64,000 bases of DNA, from NCBI GenBank assembly GCA_024638165.1, contig JAHEKV010000003.1, positions 62,001 to 126,000 on the forward strand. Direction: 5' to 3'. The stretch is from Flavobacteriaceae bacterium (GTDB lineage Bacteria; Bacteroidota; Bacteroidia; Flavobacteriales; Flavobacteriaceae). The position numbers were made by a program, and so were the translations under genes. The notes under the pieces are model-generated. The model was not told where the DNA came from. It saw nothing but the letters and a program-made list of their open reading frames with translations, and made no database searches. Below are positions 45,387-53,576 of this stretch, one piece after another. The stretch's first letter is position 1. Each line of letters opens with the position of its first letter.

Positions 45387-46157
45387 ATGGCCTTAGAACT
45401 CTCTAAACCGATCTGTTTCTTCGATCTCGAGACCACAGGTATTAACATTGTTAAAGACCGAATCGTAGAAATTTCGATACTGAAATTGTTTCCTAATGGT
45501 ACTAGAAAACAGCAGAGTTGGTTGGTGAATCCTGAGATGCCAATTCCTGTTGAAGCTACCGCTGTTCATGGAATATCTGATAATAAAGTGGCTGATGAGC
45601 CTACTTTTAAACAGTTAGCTCACGAAATATATGATTGGTTTAAGGACGCGGATTTAGCTGGGTTCAATTCAGATCGTTTTGATATACCCATGCTAATTGA
45701 AGAGCTCTTGCGAGTCGGTGTAGATGTTGACCTTAAGAAAATGGTTTCTGTAGATGTACAGACTATTTTTCATAAAATGGAAAAACGTACCCTCACCGCA
45801 GCTTATAAATTTTACTGTGATAAGGATCTTGAGGGTGCGCACAGTGCTGAAGCAGACACCCTAGCCACCTATGAAGTTCTTGAAGCGCAATTAAACAGAT
45901 ATGATGATCTGCCTAAAGATGTGAAGTCATTATCTGAATTTACCTCGAGACAAGATCGAGTAGATTTTGCAGGTATGCTTACCAAGAATGAAAACGGAGT
46001 CCCTATTTTCAACTTTGGTAAACACAAAGGAGTTCCTGTATTAGAAGTTCTTGAAAAAGAACCGGGTTACTTCGGGTGGATTTTAGGAGCAGACTTTCCG
46101 CTTTATACCAAAAAGGTGCTCACTCAAATCAAATTAGGAACCTATTTTAAATCCTAG
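45387..46157 (+). CDS. DnaQ-like 3'-5' exonuclease (DEDDh)
   Basis: 256 residues. The exonuclease motifs are CFFDLETTGIN (Exo I, Asp/Glu), GFNSDRFD (Exo II) and HSAEADTLAT (Exo III, His/Asp). A C-terminal extension (about 195-256, NFGKHKGVPVLEVL then GYFGWILGADFP) matches a small domain seen in many Bacteroidetes homologues. Whether it acts as polymerase epsilon-like proofreader or in repair is unknown. ATG 45387 was chosen; the upstream frame overlaps the E2 end. Confidence 0.92.
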   Translation: MALELSKPICFFDLETTGINIVKDRIVEISILKLFPNGTRKQQSWLVNPEMPIPVEATAVHGISDNKVADEPTFKQLAHEIYDWFKDADLAGFNSDRFDIPMLIEELLRVGVDVDLKKMVSVDVQTIFHKMEKRTLTAAYKFYCDKDLEGAHSAEADTLATYEVLEAQLNRYDDLPKDVKSLSEFTSRQDRVDFAGMLTKNENGVPIFNFGKHKGVPVLEVLEKEPGYFGWILGADFPLYTKKVLTQIKLGTYFKS

Positions 46158-46159
46158 CT

Positions 46160-46771
46160 ATGAAACTTATTTGTATTGGTAGAAATTATACGGCTCACAT
46201 TGAAGAATTAGAAAATGAGAGACCAAAAGACCCTGTAGTATTCATAAAAGCAGATTCTGCTGTATTACCAAAGGAGCAGGACTTTTATTTACCACCGTTC
46301 AGTAACAATGTTCACCATGAGGTAGAACTTCTCGTAAAGATTACTAAAGTTGGGAAGCATATCGCTAAAGAGTTTGCGCACAAATATTACGATGAAGTAA
46401 GTCTAGGGATTGACTTTACTGCCCGCGATGTACAAGATGAATTGAAGTCTAAGGGGCTACCCTGGGAGAAGGCTAAGTCTTTTGATGGATCAGCAGTTAT
46501 TGGCAAATGGGTGTCAAAATCAAATTATAATGATCTCAATCAGTTAAGTTTTAGTTTGAAGAAAAACAACGAGGTAGTTCAATCGGCTAGTTCAGAACTA
46601 ATGCTTTGGAAGATCGACGAATTAATCTCCTATGTTTCTCAGTTTTTCACCCTTAAAAAAGGGGATATTATATTTTCTGGTACTCCTTCTGGTGTTGGCA
46701 AAGTAGAAGCAGGAGATGTATTAGAAGGCTTTATCGAAAATGAATCATTCTTTAAGGTAAGCGTGAAATAA
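46160..46771 (+). CDS. Fumarylacetoacetate hydrolase family protein
   Basis: 203 residues; FAH C-terminal-domain-only form. Motifs: ICIGRNYTAHIEEL, HHEVELLVKI (metal-binding Glu pair) and FSGTPSGVGKVEAGD. Such proteins include acylpyruvate hydrolases and oxaloacetate decarboxylases; the substrate is not determined. It begins 2 nt after the exonuclease gene and its TAA overlaps the cinA ATG, so the three genes are one operon. Confidence 0.93.
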   Translation: MKLICIGRNYTAHIEELENERPKDPVVFIKADSAVLPKEQDFYLPPFSNNVHHEVELLVKITKVGKHIAKEFAHKYYDEVSLGIDFTARDVQDELKSKGLPWEKAKSFDGSAVIGKWVSKSNYNDLNQLSFSLKKNNEVVQSASSELMLWKIDELISYVSQFFTLKKGDIIFSGTPSGVGKVEAGDVLEGFIENESFFKVSVK

Positions 46772-48033
46772 TGAAAACCCTGACGGCAGAAATAATCAGT
46801 ATTGGAGACGAGCTTCTTATCGGACAAGTTGTTAATACCAATGCTTCTTTTCTCGCTAAATCACTTACCGAATTAGGCATAACTGTAAAGTATATTAGTA
46901 CTTGTTGTGATACTGTTGAAGATATTACTTCGGCATTGCAACTAGCGCACAGTCGCGTAACTGTGGTATTGGTTACCGGAGGCTTAGGGCCTACTAGGGA
47001 TGACGTAACGAAAGCTGCACTTTGTCAGTTTTATGCCACTGAATTAGTCCTCAATGAAGAGGTTTACAGTCACTTAGAGTACCTTTTCGCCAATTACATT
47101 AAGGCGCCAATGAATGCGCATAATCGCGATCAGGCCAAGCTGCCTAAATCTTGCACCGTTCTATTTAATGATCACGGTACGGCTCCAGGTATGCTCTTTG
47201 AGCATAAGGGGGTAATGAGTGCTTTCATGCCCGGGGTGCCTTTTGAGATGAAAAGTCTTTTTGAAAATAAGTTGAAGCAAAAGCTTCTTGAACTACCGGG
47301 GCGTACAGCGATTCTTCAAAAGACCTTAATCACTTATGGGGTAGGTGAGAGTCGGCTTGCGGAGCGAATAGAAGACTTAGAAGACTCCTTACCTCAGGGT
47401 TTTTCTCTGGCCTATTTACCCAATTTTGGAAGAGTTCGTCTTAGAATTACTGCGAAGGTTTCAGCTCATGAGCGTTTTGAGGCGGAGCAAAAGGTAAATG
47501 CTTTTGCCCAGCAGTTAAAAGATCGACTTTTTGATTGTTATCAGGGCGAAGAGACAGAAGGGGGACTAGAATCGAGGATTCTGCGACTTGCAAAACAAAA
47601 AGGGGTTGATGTGGTAACGGCAGAAAGTTTTACTTCAGGTAGAATTGCATCCACACTTAGTTCGGTTTCAGGTTCATCAGCTTATTTCTTAGGTGGATAT
47701 ATTACTTACGCCACTGACATGAAATCTTCGATGCTTGGCGTTTCAAAAGACTTAATCGAAGCTCATTCGGTGGTTAGTGCTGAGGTAGCGTGCGCCATGG
47801 CTGAAGGTGCGAGATTAAAATCAGGAGCGGATCTAGCAATTGCTAGTACCGGTAATGCAGGACCTACTAAGGGAGATTCTGATGCTGAGGTGGGTCAAAT
47901 CTATTTAGCAATCTCAACTTCAGATAAAACTGAAGCATATCTTTTTTCTATGGGAACCCATAGAGAACGTGTGATTGGACGCAGCGTGAGTAAGGCTTTA
48001 GAGCTTATTTACAATGAATTGCTAAATTTATAA
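46771..48033 (+). CDS. cinA: CinA-like protein (NMN deamidase / ADP-ribose pyrophosphatase)
   Basis: 420 residues: an N-terminal MoCF/COG1058 domain (SIGDELLIGQVVNTN; LVTGGLGPTRDDVTKAAL) and a C-terminal PncC nicotinamide-mononucleotide deamidase domain (VTAESFTSGRIASTLSSV; ASTGNAGPTKGD). Family members recycle NAD by-products; despite the historical name, competence is not implied. Full length, with both domains intact. Confidence 0.95.
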   Translation: MKTLTAEIISIGDELLIGQVVNTNASFLAKSLTELGITVKYISTCCDTVEDITSALQLAHSRVTVVLVTGGLGPTRDDVTKAALCQFYATELVLNEEVYSHLEYLFANYIKAPMNAHNRDQAKLPKSCTVLFNDHGTAPGMLFEHKGVMSAFMPGVPFEMKSLFENKLKQKLLELPGRTAILQKTLITYGVGESRLAERIEDLEDSLPQGFSLAYLPNFGRVRLRITAKVSAHERFEAEQKVNAFAQQLKDRLFDCYQGEETEGGLESRILRLAKQKGVDVVTAESFTSGRIASTLSSVSGSSAYFLGGYITYATDMKSSMLGVSKDLIEAHSVVSAEVACAMAEGARLKSGADLAIASTGNAGPTKGDSDAEVGQIYLAISTSDKTEAYLFSMGTHRERVIGRSVSKALELIYNELLNL

Positions 48034-48041
48034 TCTACTGC

Positions 48042-48072
48042 TTGTGCATTTCTATTTTAACTCCTACATTTG
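48042..48072 (+). promoter_or_regulatory. rpmB operon promoter
   Basis: TTG at 48042-48044 and TACATTTG at 48065-48072, 20 bp apart, 35 nt before rpmB. Good match to TTG / TAnnTTTG. Confidence 0.8.
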
Positions 48073-48107
48073 CACACTCTTAAATTAGGATTTAAAGAAC
48101 AATAACG

Positions 48108-48344
48108 ATGGCGAAAATTTGTGAAGTTACTGGAAAGAAAGTGATGTTCGGTAACAATGTATCGTTCTCGATTAATAAAACGAAGCGTCGTTTTGATGTC
48201 AACATCAGCAAGAAACGATTCTATGTTCCTGGTGAAGACCGTTGGGTGACGCTTAACGTTTCATCGAAAGGGGTTAAGATTATCGATAAAAAAGGAATCA
48301 CTGAGGTTCTTAAAGAATCGAAGGCTAAAGGTTTCATTAAATAA
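48108..48344 (+). CDS. rpmB: Ribosomal protein bL28
   Basis: 78 residues; MAKICEVTGKKVMFGNNVSF and NKTKRRFDVN are family blocks; zinc ligands are absent, so this is the Cys-minus type. First gene of rpmB-rpmG-DUF4295-ftsY-rimO, a common Bacteroidetes order. Confidence 0.97.
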   Translation: MAKICEVTGKKVMFGNNVSFSINKTKRRFDVNISKKRFYVPGEDRWVTLNVSSKGVKIIDKKGITEVLKESKAKGFIK

Positions 48345-48354
48345 TTAAGTAGCC

Positions 48355-48537
48355 ATGGCAAAGAAAGGTAATAGAGTTCAAGTAATTTTAGAATGTACAG
48401 AGCATAAGACATCAGGTATGCCTGGTACTTCTCGTTACATTACAACTAAGAACAAGAAGAATACTCCTGATCGTATAGAAATTAAAAAATTCAACCCGAT
48501 TCTTAAAAAGATGACGGTTCATAAAGAGATTAAGTAA
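48355..48537 (+). CDS. rpmG: Ribosomal protein bL33
   Basis: 60 residues, start [18 protein letters not shown], with [20 protein letters not shown] (family core). Only one Cys remains of the four zinc ligands, so it is the zinc-independent form. The TAA shares its last base with the next ATG. Confidence 0.97.
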   Translation: MAKKGNRVQVILECTEHKTSGMPGTSRYITTKNKKNTPDRIEIKKFNPILKKMTVHKEIK

Positions 48538-48689
48538 TGGCAAAGAAAACAGTAGCATCATTACAGACTAGTTCAAAGCGTCTTACTAAAGCGATTAAAA
48601 TGGTTCGCTCACCTAAAACCGGCGCTTATACTTTTGTAGAATCAGTTATGGCTCCTGAGCTTGTAAATGACTGGTTGAACGCTAAGTAA
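48537..48689 (+). CDS. DUF4295 family small protein
   Basis: 50 residues from ATG 48537 ([20 protein letters not shown]) to TAA 48687-48689, starting on the last base of the rpmG stop. Basic, Lys/Ser/Thr-rich N-terminus, then KMVRSPKTGAYTFVESVM. DUF4295 proteins occupy exactly this place between rpmG and ftsY across Bacteroidetes, and I assign it by context and by this pattern. Function unknown; size, charge and neighbours suggest a ribosome-associated protein. Confidence 0.9.
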   Translation: MAKKTVASLQTSSKRLTKAIKMVRSPKTGAYTFVESVMAPELVNDWLNAK

Positions 48690-48710
48690 TTGAACGTTAG
48701 CATTTGAATT

Positions 48711-48735
48711 AAAGCCGCTTCAAGCGGCTTTTTTT
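48711..48735 (+). terminator. Terminator after rpmB-rpmG-DUF4295
   Basis: Stem AAAGCCGC / GCGGCTTT (loop TTCAA) running into seven T. Lies between the DUF4295 stop and ftsY, so ftsY needs its own promoter or readthrough. Confidence 0.9.
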
Positions 48736-48763
48736 GTACTCATTCAGTTCGTAATTTTATCTC

Positions 48764-49714
48764 ATGGGATTATTCGATAAATGGTTTAGCGGGAGCGGTA
48801 ATAAAGAGGCGCTCGATAAGGGTTTAGAAAAGTCTAAACAAGGGTTTTTCTCGAAGGTAGCTACTGTGGTCGCTGGTAAAAAAACAATTGATGCTGAGGT
48901 TTTAGATAATCTCGAAGAGGTGTTAATTGCCTCTGATGTAGGAGTGGATACTACTCTAAAAATCATCGACCGATTAGAGGCCCGTGTTCAGAAAAATCCT
49001 TATTTAGGTACTGATCAGTTGAATGTTCTCTTAAAGGATGAAATTAAGTCCCTTTTCAAATCGAGTGAGATTAGCGAGTTTGGTTCTTCTTCTACTGAGA
49101 AGTTAACGGTTATTATGGTTGTAGGAGTTAATGGTGTAGGGAAAACAACCACAATAGGTAAGCTAGCAAAGAAGTGGTCTGATGATGGTAAAAAGGTAAT
49201 GCTTGCAGCCGCTGATACCTTTAGAGCAGCTGCTGTTGACCAGCTTGAGGTTTGGTCAGAGCGTGCTAATGTGCCCCTGGTTAAGCTTGCTGCCAACGCA
49301 GATCCTGCAGCGGTTGCCTATGAGGCGGTTAGTAAGGCTGTCTCTTCTGATATCGATGTATTACTCGTAGATACCGCTGGTCGCTTGCATAATAAGATTA
49401 ACCTGATGAATGAATTGTCTAAGATTAAACGCGTAATGTCTAAGGTGGTAGGAGATGCTCCTCACGAGGTCTTACTAGTACTTGATGGCTCTACAGGTCA
49501 GAATGCTTTTGAGCAGGCGAAACAATTCAGCGCTGCGACCGAAGTTACCTCACTTGCTGTTACTAAATTAGATGGGAGTGCAAAAGGGGGTGTAGTTTTA
49601 GGTATTTCAGATCAGTTTAATATACCGGTTCGATTTATTGGAGTCGGAGAAGGAATTGAAGATCTTCAACCCTTTGACGCTGAACGATTTGTCGATACTT
49701 TTTTTGAAGTTTAG
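48764..49714 (+). CDS. ftsY: Signal recognition particle receptor FtsY
   Basis: 316-residue NG-domain GTPase with G1 GVNGVGKTTTIGKL, DTFRAAAVDQL, DTAGRLHN (G3) and TKLDGSAKGG (G4/G5). The long acidic N-terminal A domain of E. coli FtsY is missing; membrane contact would use the N-terminal amphipathic stretch. Docks SRP-ribosome complexes at SecYEG. A TAATTTTA element (near -7 consensus) lies 4 nt before the ATG. Confidence 0.97.
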   Translation: MGLFDKWFSGSGNKEALDKGLEKSKQGFFSKVATVVAGKKTIDAEVLDNLEEVLIASDVGVDTTLKIIDRLEARVQKNPYLGTDQLNVLLKDEIKSLFKSSEISEFGSSSTEKLTVIMVVGVNGVGKTTTIGKLAKKWSDDGKKVMLAAADTFRAAAVDQLEVWSERANVPLVKLAANADPAAVAYEAVSKAVSSDIDVLLVDTAGRLHNKINLMNELSKIKRVMSKVVGDAPHEVLLVLDGSTGQNAFEQAKQFSAATEVTSLAVTKLDGSAKGGVVLGISDQFNIPVRFIGVGEGIEDLQPFDAERFVDTFFEV

Positions 49715-49716
49715 TA

Positions 49717-51030
49717 ATGAGAACAAAATCTATCCGCCCGAAGAAAATTAACGTGGTTACCCTTGGGTGTAGCAAAAACATTTATGATTCTGAGGTACTT
49801 AGCGGTCAGCTAAAGGCTAATGGTAAAGAGGTTGTGCATGAAGGACAGGGTGAGGTTGTGGTTATCAATACCTGTGGCTTTATTGCCAATGCTAAACAGG
49901 AAAGTATTGATACCATTCTTCATTTCGTTGATCAGAAAAACCAAGGAGCCGTTGAAAAGGTCTATGTAACCGGTTGTTTAAGTGAGCGTTATAAAGAAGA
50001 TTTGGAGAAAGAGATCCCTGATGTTGATCAGTATTTTGGTACTCGAAATCTCCCAGAGCTATTAAAGACCTTGGGTGCTGATTACAAGCACGAATTAGTA
50101 GGGGAACGCCTTAATAGTACCCCTAAACACTTCGCATATTTAAAGATTTCTGAAGGTTGTGATCGTCCGTGTTCTTTCTGTGCGATCCCGCTAATGAGAG
50201 GTTCCCACCGATCAACACCGATTGAGGATTTAGTGACCGAGGCCGAAGCCTTAGCTGCAAAGGGAGTTAAAGAATTGATTCTTATCGCTCAAGATTTGAC
50301 CTTTTACGGTCTTGATTTATACAAGGAGCGAGCCCTTGCACGACTATTGAAAGCACTAGTCAAGGTGGATGGTATTGAGTGGATTCGTTTGCACTACGCA
50401 TTCCCAACAGGATTCCCTGAAGACGTTCTTGAGGTTATCGCTAATGAGCCGAAGGTTTGTAACTATATCGATATCCCTCTTCAACATATTGCTGACCCAG
50501 TACTTAAAAGTATGCGCCGAGGTACAACCAAAGCTAAAACCGACGAGCTGTTGCGAAAATTTAGAGCTTCTGTGCCGGGTATGGCGATTCGAACTACGCT
50601 TATTGTAGGATATCCGGGTGAGACTGAAGAAGATTTTGAGATACTGAAAAATTGGGTCAAAGAAACTCGATTTGAGCGTCTCGGATGCTTTACTTATTCC
50701 CATGAAGAAAATACGCACGCTTATCAGTTAGACGATGACGTTCCTGAAGAAATCAAAGAGCAGCGAGCTGCAGAAATCATGGAAATTCAAGGACAGATTT
50801 CTTGGGAGCTTAATCAAAGGTATGTCGGTGGAGTCTATAGATGTTTGGTCGATCGAGTAGAAGATGGCTTTTTTGTCGCTCGTACCGAATTTGATTCACC
50901 CGAAGTAGATAATGAGGTATTGGTAGATGCCAAGAAGCATTACTTGCGCGTTGGTGATTTTGTTGATCTTAAAATTGTAGAGGCAGCAGACTTTGACCTT
51001 TATGCTGAACCGGTAGACTCGTCGATATAA
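49717..51030 (+). CDS. rimO: Ribosomal protein uS12 methylthiotransferase RimO
   Basis: 437-residue radical-SAM enzyme that methylthiolates an Asp of S12. Two Fe-S clusters: the N-terminal Cys18 (TLGCSK), Cys53 (NTCGF) and Cys87 (VTGCLS), and the radical-SAM CDRPCSFC (Cys148, 152, 155). A C-terminal TRAM domain (about 370-437) follows. It starts 2 nt after ftsY. The 3' end overlaps the opposing small gene by 31 nt. Confidence 0.96.
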   Translation: MRTKSIRPKKINVVTLGCSKNIYDSEVLSGQLKANGKEVVHEGQGEVVVINTCGFIANAKQESIDTILHFVDQKNQGAVEKVYVTGCLSERYKEDLEKEIPDVDQYFGTRNLPELLKTLGADYKHELVGERLNSTPKHFAYLKISEGCDRPCSFCAIPLMRGSHRSTPIEDLVTEAEALAAKGVKELILIAQDLTFYGLDLYKERALARLLKALVKVDGIEWIRLHYAFPTGFPEDVLEVIANEPKVCNYIDIPLQHIADPVLKSMRRGTTKAKTDELLRKFRASVPGMAIRTTLIVGYPGETEEDFEILKNWVKETRFERLGCFTYSHEENTHAYQLDDDVPEEIKEQRAAEIMEIQGQISWELNQRYVGGVYRCLVDRVEDGFFVARTEFDSPEVDNEVLVDAKKHYLRVGDFVDLKIVEAADFDLYAEPVDSSI

Positions 51031-51266
51031 ACTCCTCTGTGCGGTTTCAAATCTGTTTTTAATTTATCTAGACTTTCAGTCGATGTGTTCAGGTATACTG
51101 AACAGAAGGATTCATTAGTCACTTTAGTGCCAGAATCACCATGAATAATATCTTGATTATTCGGTTGTTTAAGGTATTGGAGTAAATGCTCTAGAAAGTG
51201 GGTCGCAGTAGGCTCTGAAGCAGGGCCTCTGAAGTCCCAAAGAAGCTGAATCTGTTTTGATTTCAT
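51000..51266 (-). CDS. Small protein of unknown function, opposite the rimO 3' end
   Basis: 88 residues from ATG 51266 (MKSKQIQLLWDFRGPASE). No signal or membrane segment. The pattern QLLWDFRGP..TATHFLEHL...GT...N.SFC..YL, ending LKPHRGVY, resembles short conserved Bacteroidetes proteins of unknown function that I have seen but cannot name. A TATCTTTG -7 box ends 5 nt before the ATG, supporting this start over an in-frame ATG at 51377. Its 3' end runs 31 nt into rimO. Confidence 0.7.
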   Translation of the reverse strand: MKSKQIQLLWDFRGPASEPTATHFLEHLLQYLKQPNNQDIIHGDSGTKVTNESFCSVYLNTSTESLDKLKTDLKPHRGVYIDESTGSA

Positions 51267-51271
51267 AAGGT

Positions 51272-51301
51272 CAAAGATACCAACGATTATGCTTAATTTT
51301 G
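51272..51301. promoter_or_regulatory. Divergent -7 boxes, each 5 nt from a start codon
   Basis: Minus strand TATCTTTG (51272-51279) ends 5 nt before ATG 51266; plus strand TAATTTTG (51294-51301) ends 5 nt before ATG 51307. Both fit TAnnTTTG and predict leaderless or nearly leaderless transcripts in both directions. Confidence 0.65.
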
Positions 51302-51306
51302 AACTT

Positions 51307-52176
51307 ATGATTTGTACTAGGCTCAGGCTGACTATTGCTTCCTTTCTGCTACTCTTTTTAGGTAGTTGTGATCTCATTGTTTCAGAGGAGCCGAACGCTG
51401 AAGCTGTTGCGCGAGTAGGTCGGTATGTCCTTTACAAATCTGACTTGCCTGACTTTTCTTATCTGACTGACTCTTTATCTATCGTATCTGCCGAGTACGA
51501 TTTTATTGAATCGTGGGCGGCTAAGAGGCTTTCTTTAGAAAATGCGTTGAATTATCTCTCTGAATCTGATCAATGGGAGCTTGATCGAATGGTTGAAAAT
51601 TATCGCATTGAATTATATACTCAGGCTTATTACAATACAGTAGCATCTGTTGGCGAAGATACCTTAGCCGAAGAAGAGGCGCTCCGGGAGCTTTACGAGA
51701 AGGAAAAATCAAGCCTTTTACTAGATGAAGATTTAATTAAGCTGCGATTCATAGCGCTCAGTTCGTCGTACACGAAGCCCGATGAAATTGAAGAGCGTTT
51801 TAAGAGATATAATGAGGAGGATCGCTTATTTATTGATTCGCTAAGTAGCCATAACTACCTCACTGAGGTTTATCTGAATGACTCTCTTTGGGTGCGTAGT
51901 TCGTCGATTATTGAGCGTATTCGACCTCTTACCTATCAGAATGCGAAGAGCTATCTAAAGCCTTATCAGTTTTTTAGCCTTCAAGATAGTATCGGATATT
52001 ACTATGGACAGGTATTAGATACGAGAAAAAAAGGCGATATTGCTCCTTTTACTTTTGCAGAATCAGAACTTCAGCAAATTTTAGATAACAGAAACCAATT
52101 TGACCGAATTGATAACATCCAAAAACAATTACTTAAAGATGCCCTACGTAAAGGAGATTTTGAAATATTCCGCTAA
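51307..52176 (+). CDS. Lipoprotein, PPIase-associated, degenerate
   Basis: 289 residues with lipobox signal (LTIASFLLLFLGSC), then ARVGRYVLYKSDLPDF, which resembles the SurA/PpiC N-terminal helix-strand, and a long helical, acidic body. No parvulin catalytic block is evident, so it may be an inactive SurA-type chaperone lipoprotein. It overlaps the active SurA-like gene by 38 nt and starts 5 nt after a -7 box. ATG 51307 was chosen because it gives a standard lipoprotein signal. Confidence 0.72.
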   Translation: MICTRLRLTIASFLLLFLGSCDLIVSEEPNAEAVARVGRYVLYKSDLPDFSYLTDSLSIVSAEYDFIESWAAKRLSLENALNYLSESDQWELDRMVENYRIELYTQAYYNTVASVGEDTLAEEEALRELYEKEKSSLLLDEDLIKLRFIALSSSYTKPDEIEERFKRYNEEDRLFIDSLSSHNYLTEVYLNDSLWVRSSSIIERIRPLTYQNAKSYLKPYQFFSLQDSIGYYYGQVLDTRKKGDIAPFTFAESELQQILDNRNQFDRIDNIQKQLLKDALRKGDFEIFR

Positions 52177-53521
52177 ATTTTTTCTCTTAGCACTAATTGC
52201 CTTTTCATTCACGACCTATGCCCAATCTACTCGAAGAGTTAAAATTGACGGGGTTACCGCTGTGGTGGGTGATTATGTGATATTAGACTCTGATATCGAA
52301 AAGCTCAAAGTAGATATCGAAAATCAAGGAGCAGCTGCTGGTGAAATTAGCGATTGCCAATTATTAGGTAAACTCATGGAAGACCGCCTGTATGCTCACC
52401 AAGCTGTTCAAGATAGTTTATTGGTTTCAGATACTGAGGTAAATGCCACTAGTGACCGTCAGATTCAACAACTGGCAAGCCAAATTGGATCGGTTGAGAA
52501 GGTTTTGGAGTTTTATAATCAACCTGATTTACAATCTTTTAAGGACGAGCTTTACGATATCAATAAGCTTAGAATGCTTGCAGAGAAAATGAAAATGGAG
52601 ATTGTTGGCGAGGTAGAGGTAACTCCTGAAGAGGTTCGACAATTTTTCTATGAGATTCCGATCACTAAGCGCCCGGTATTTGGTGCTGAGTTAGAGATTG
52701 CTCAAATTGTGAAACAACCCAAGCCTTCTGAAGAAGAGAAGCGTCGAGTAATTCAACGTTTAGAACAAATTCGTCAAGACGTTATTGAAAATGGTTCTAG
52801 TTTCAGTGTGAAGGCAATTTTGTATTCTCAAGATCCAGGTTCAAAGTCAAGCGGTGGCGCTTATAGCATGACACGGGAAACTCCTTTTGTTAAGGAGTTC
52901 AAGGATGTCGCTTTTTCGCTTCGCGAGGGGGAAATTTCTGAACCTTTTGAAACCGATTTTGGTTACCACATTATTTTAGTGGAAAAGATCCGTGGCCAGG
53001 AGGTAGATTTGAGACACATCCTAATCATCCCTGAAATTTCTAATGAGCAAATCACTGCGGCACAGAATCAGCTCGATAGTATTCGAAATGAAATTCTTGC
53101 TGATCGATTGAGTTTTGAAGATGCGGCTCTGCAATTTTCAGACGAGACGGAGACCAAATACGACGGTGGAATTCTTCGAAATCCTCAAGATTACAGTGCT
53201 CGATTTGAGCTGACTAATATGGATCCTACTTTGTATAATCAAGTCGCCCGATTAAGAGATAATGAAATCTCAAAACCTATTCGTGAAGACGATCCAAGGG
53301 GAGGAGCCCCGAAGTTTAAAATCATGAAGATTGCTAATCGTTATGATGAGCACATGGCAGACTTTGCGAGAGACTACACTAAGATCAAAGAATTAGCCCT
53401 TGCCGACAAAGAACGCAAGCTTATCGAAAAGTGGATTTCAGAAAAAATTGAACAAACTTATGTTCAAATTAACGACTCTCGAAAAGACTGCGATTTTACT
53501 AGTAATTGGCTGAAGAAATAA
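52139..53521 (+). CDS. SurA-like periplasmic peptidyl-prolyl isomerase
   Basis: 460 residues: signal peptide (cut near TTYAQS), N-terminal SurA chaperone domain (about 30-170, VDGVTAVVGDYVILDSDIEK-like), then two PpiC parvulin domains (AQIVKQP...GGAYSMTRETPFVKEF...FGYHIILVEKI, and DLRHILIIPE...FSDET...GGILRNP). It folds outer-membrane proteins. The ATG at 52139 lies inside the lipoprotein gene; an earlier in-frame ATG at 52100 would lengthen the N-terminus before the signal and is less likely. Confidence 0.93.
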   Translation: MPYVKEILKYSAKFFLLALIAFSFTTYAQSTRRVKIDGVTAVVGDYVILDSDIEKLKVDIENQGAAAGEISDCQLLGKLMEDRLYAHQAVQDSLLVSDTEVNATSDRQIQQLASQIGSVEKVLEFYNQPDLQSFKDELYDINKLRMLAEKMKMEIVGEVEVTPEEVRQFFYEIPITKRPVFGAELEIAQIVKQPKPSEEEKRRVIQRLEQIRQDVIENGSSFSVKAILYSQDPGSKSSGGAYSMTRETPFVKEFKDVAFSLREGEISEPFETDFGYHIILVEKIRGQEVDLRHILIIPEISNEQITAAQNQLDSIRNEILADRLSFEDAALQFSDETETKYDGGILRNPQDYSARFELTNMDPTLYNQVARLRDNEISKPIREDDPRGGAPKFKIMKIANRYDEHMADFARDYTKIKELALADKERKLIEKWISEKIEQTYVQINDSRKDCDFTSNWLKK

Positions 53522-53576
53522 GTGAATATTCGTATTTTCACGCACGCTAAAAAATAGATAATTAAACACACTGCAT

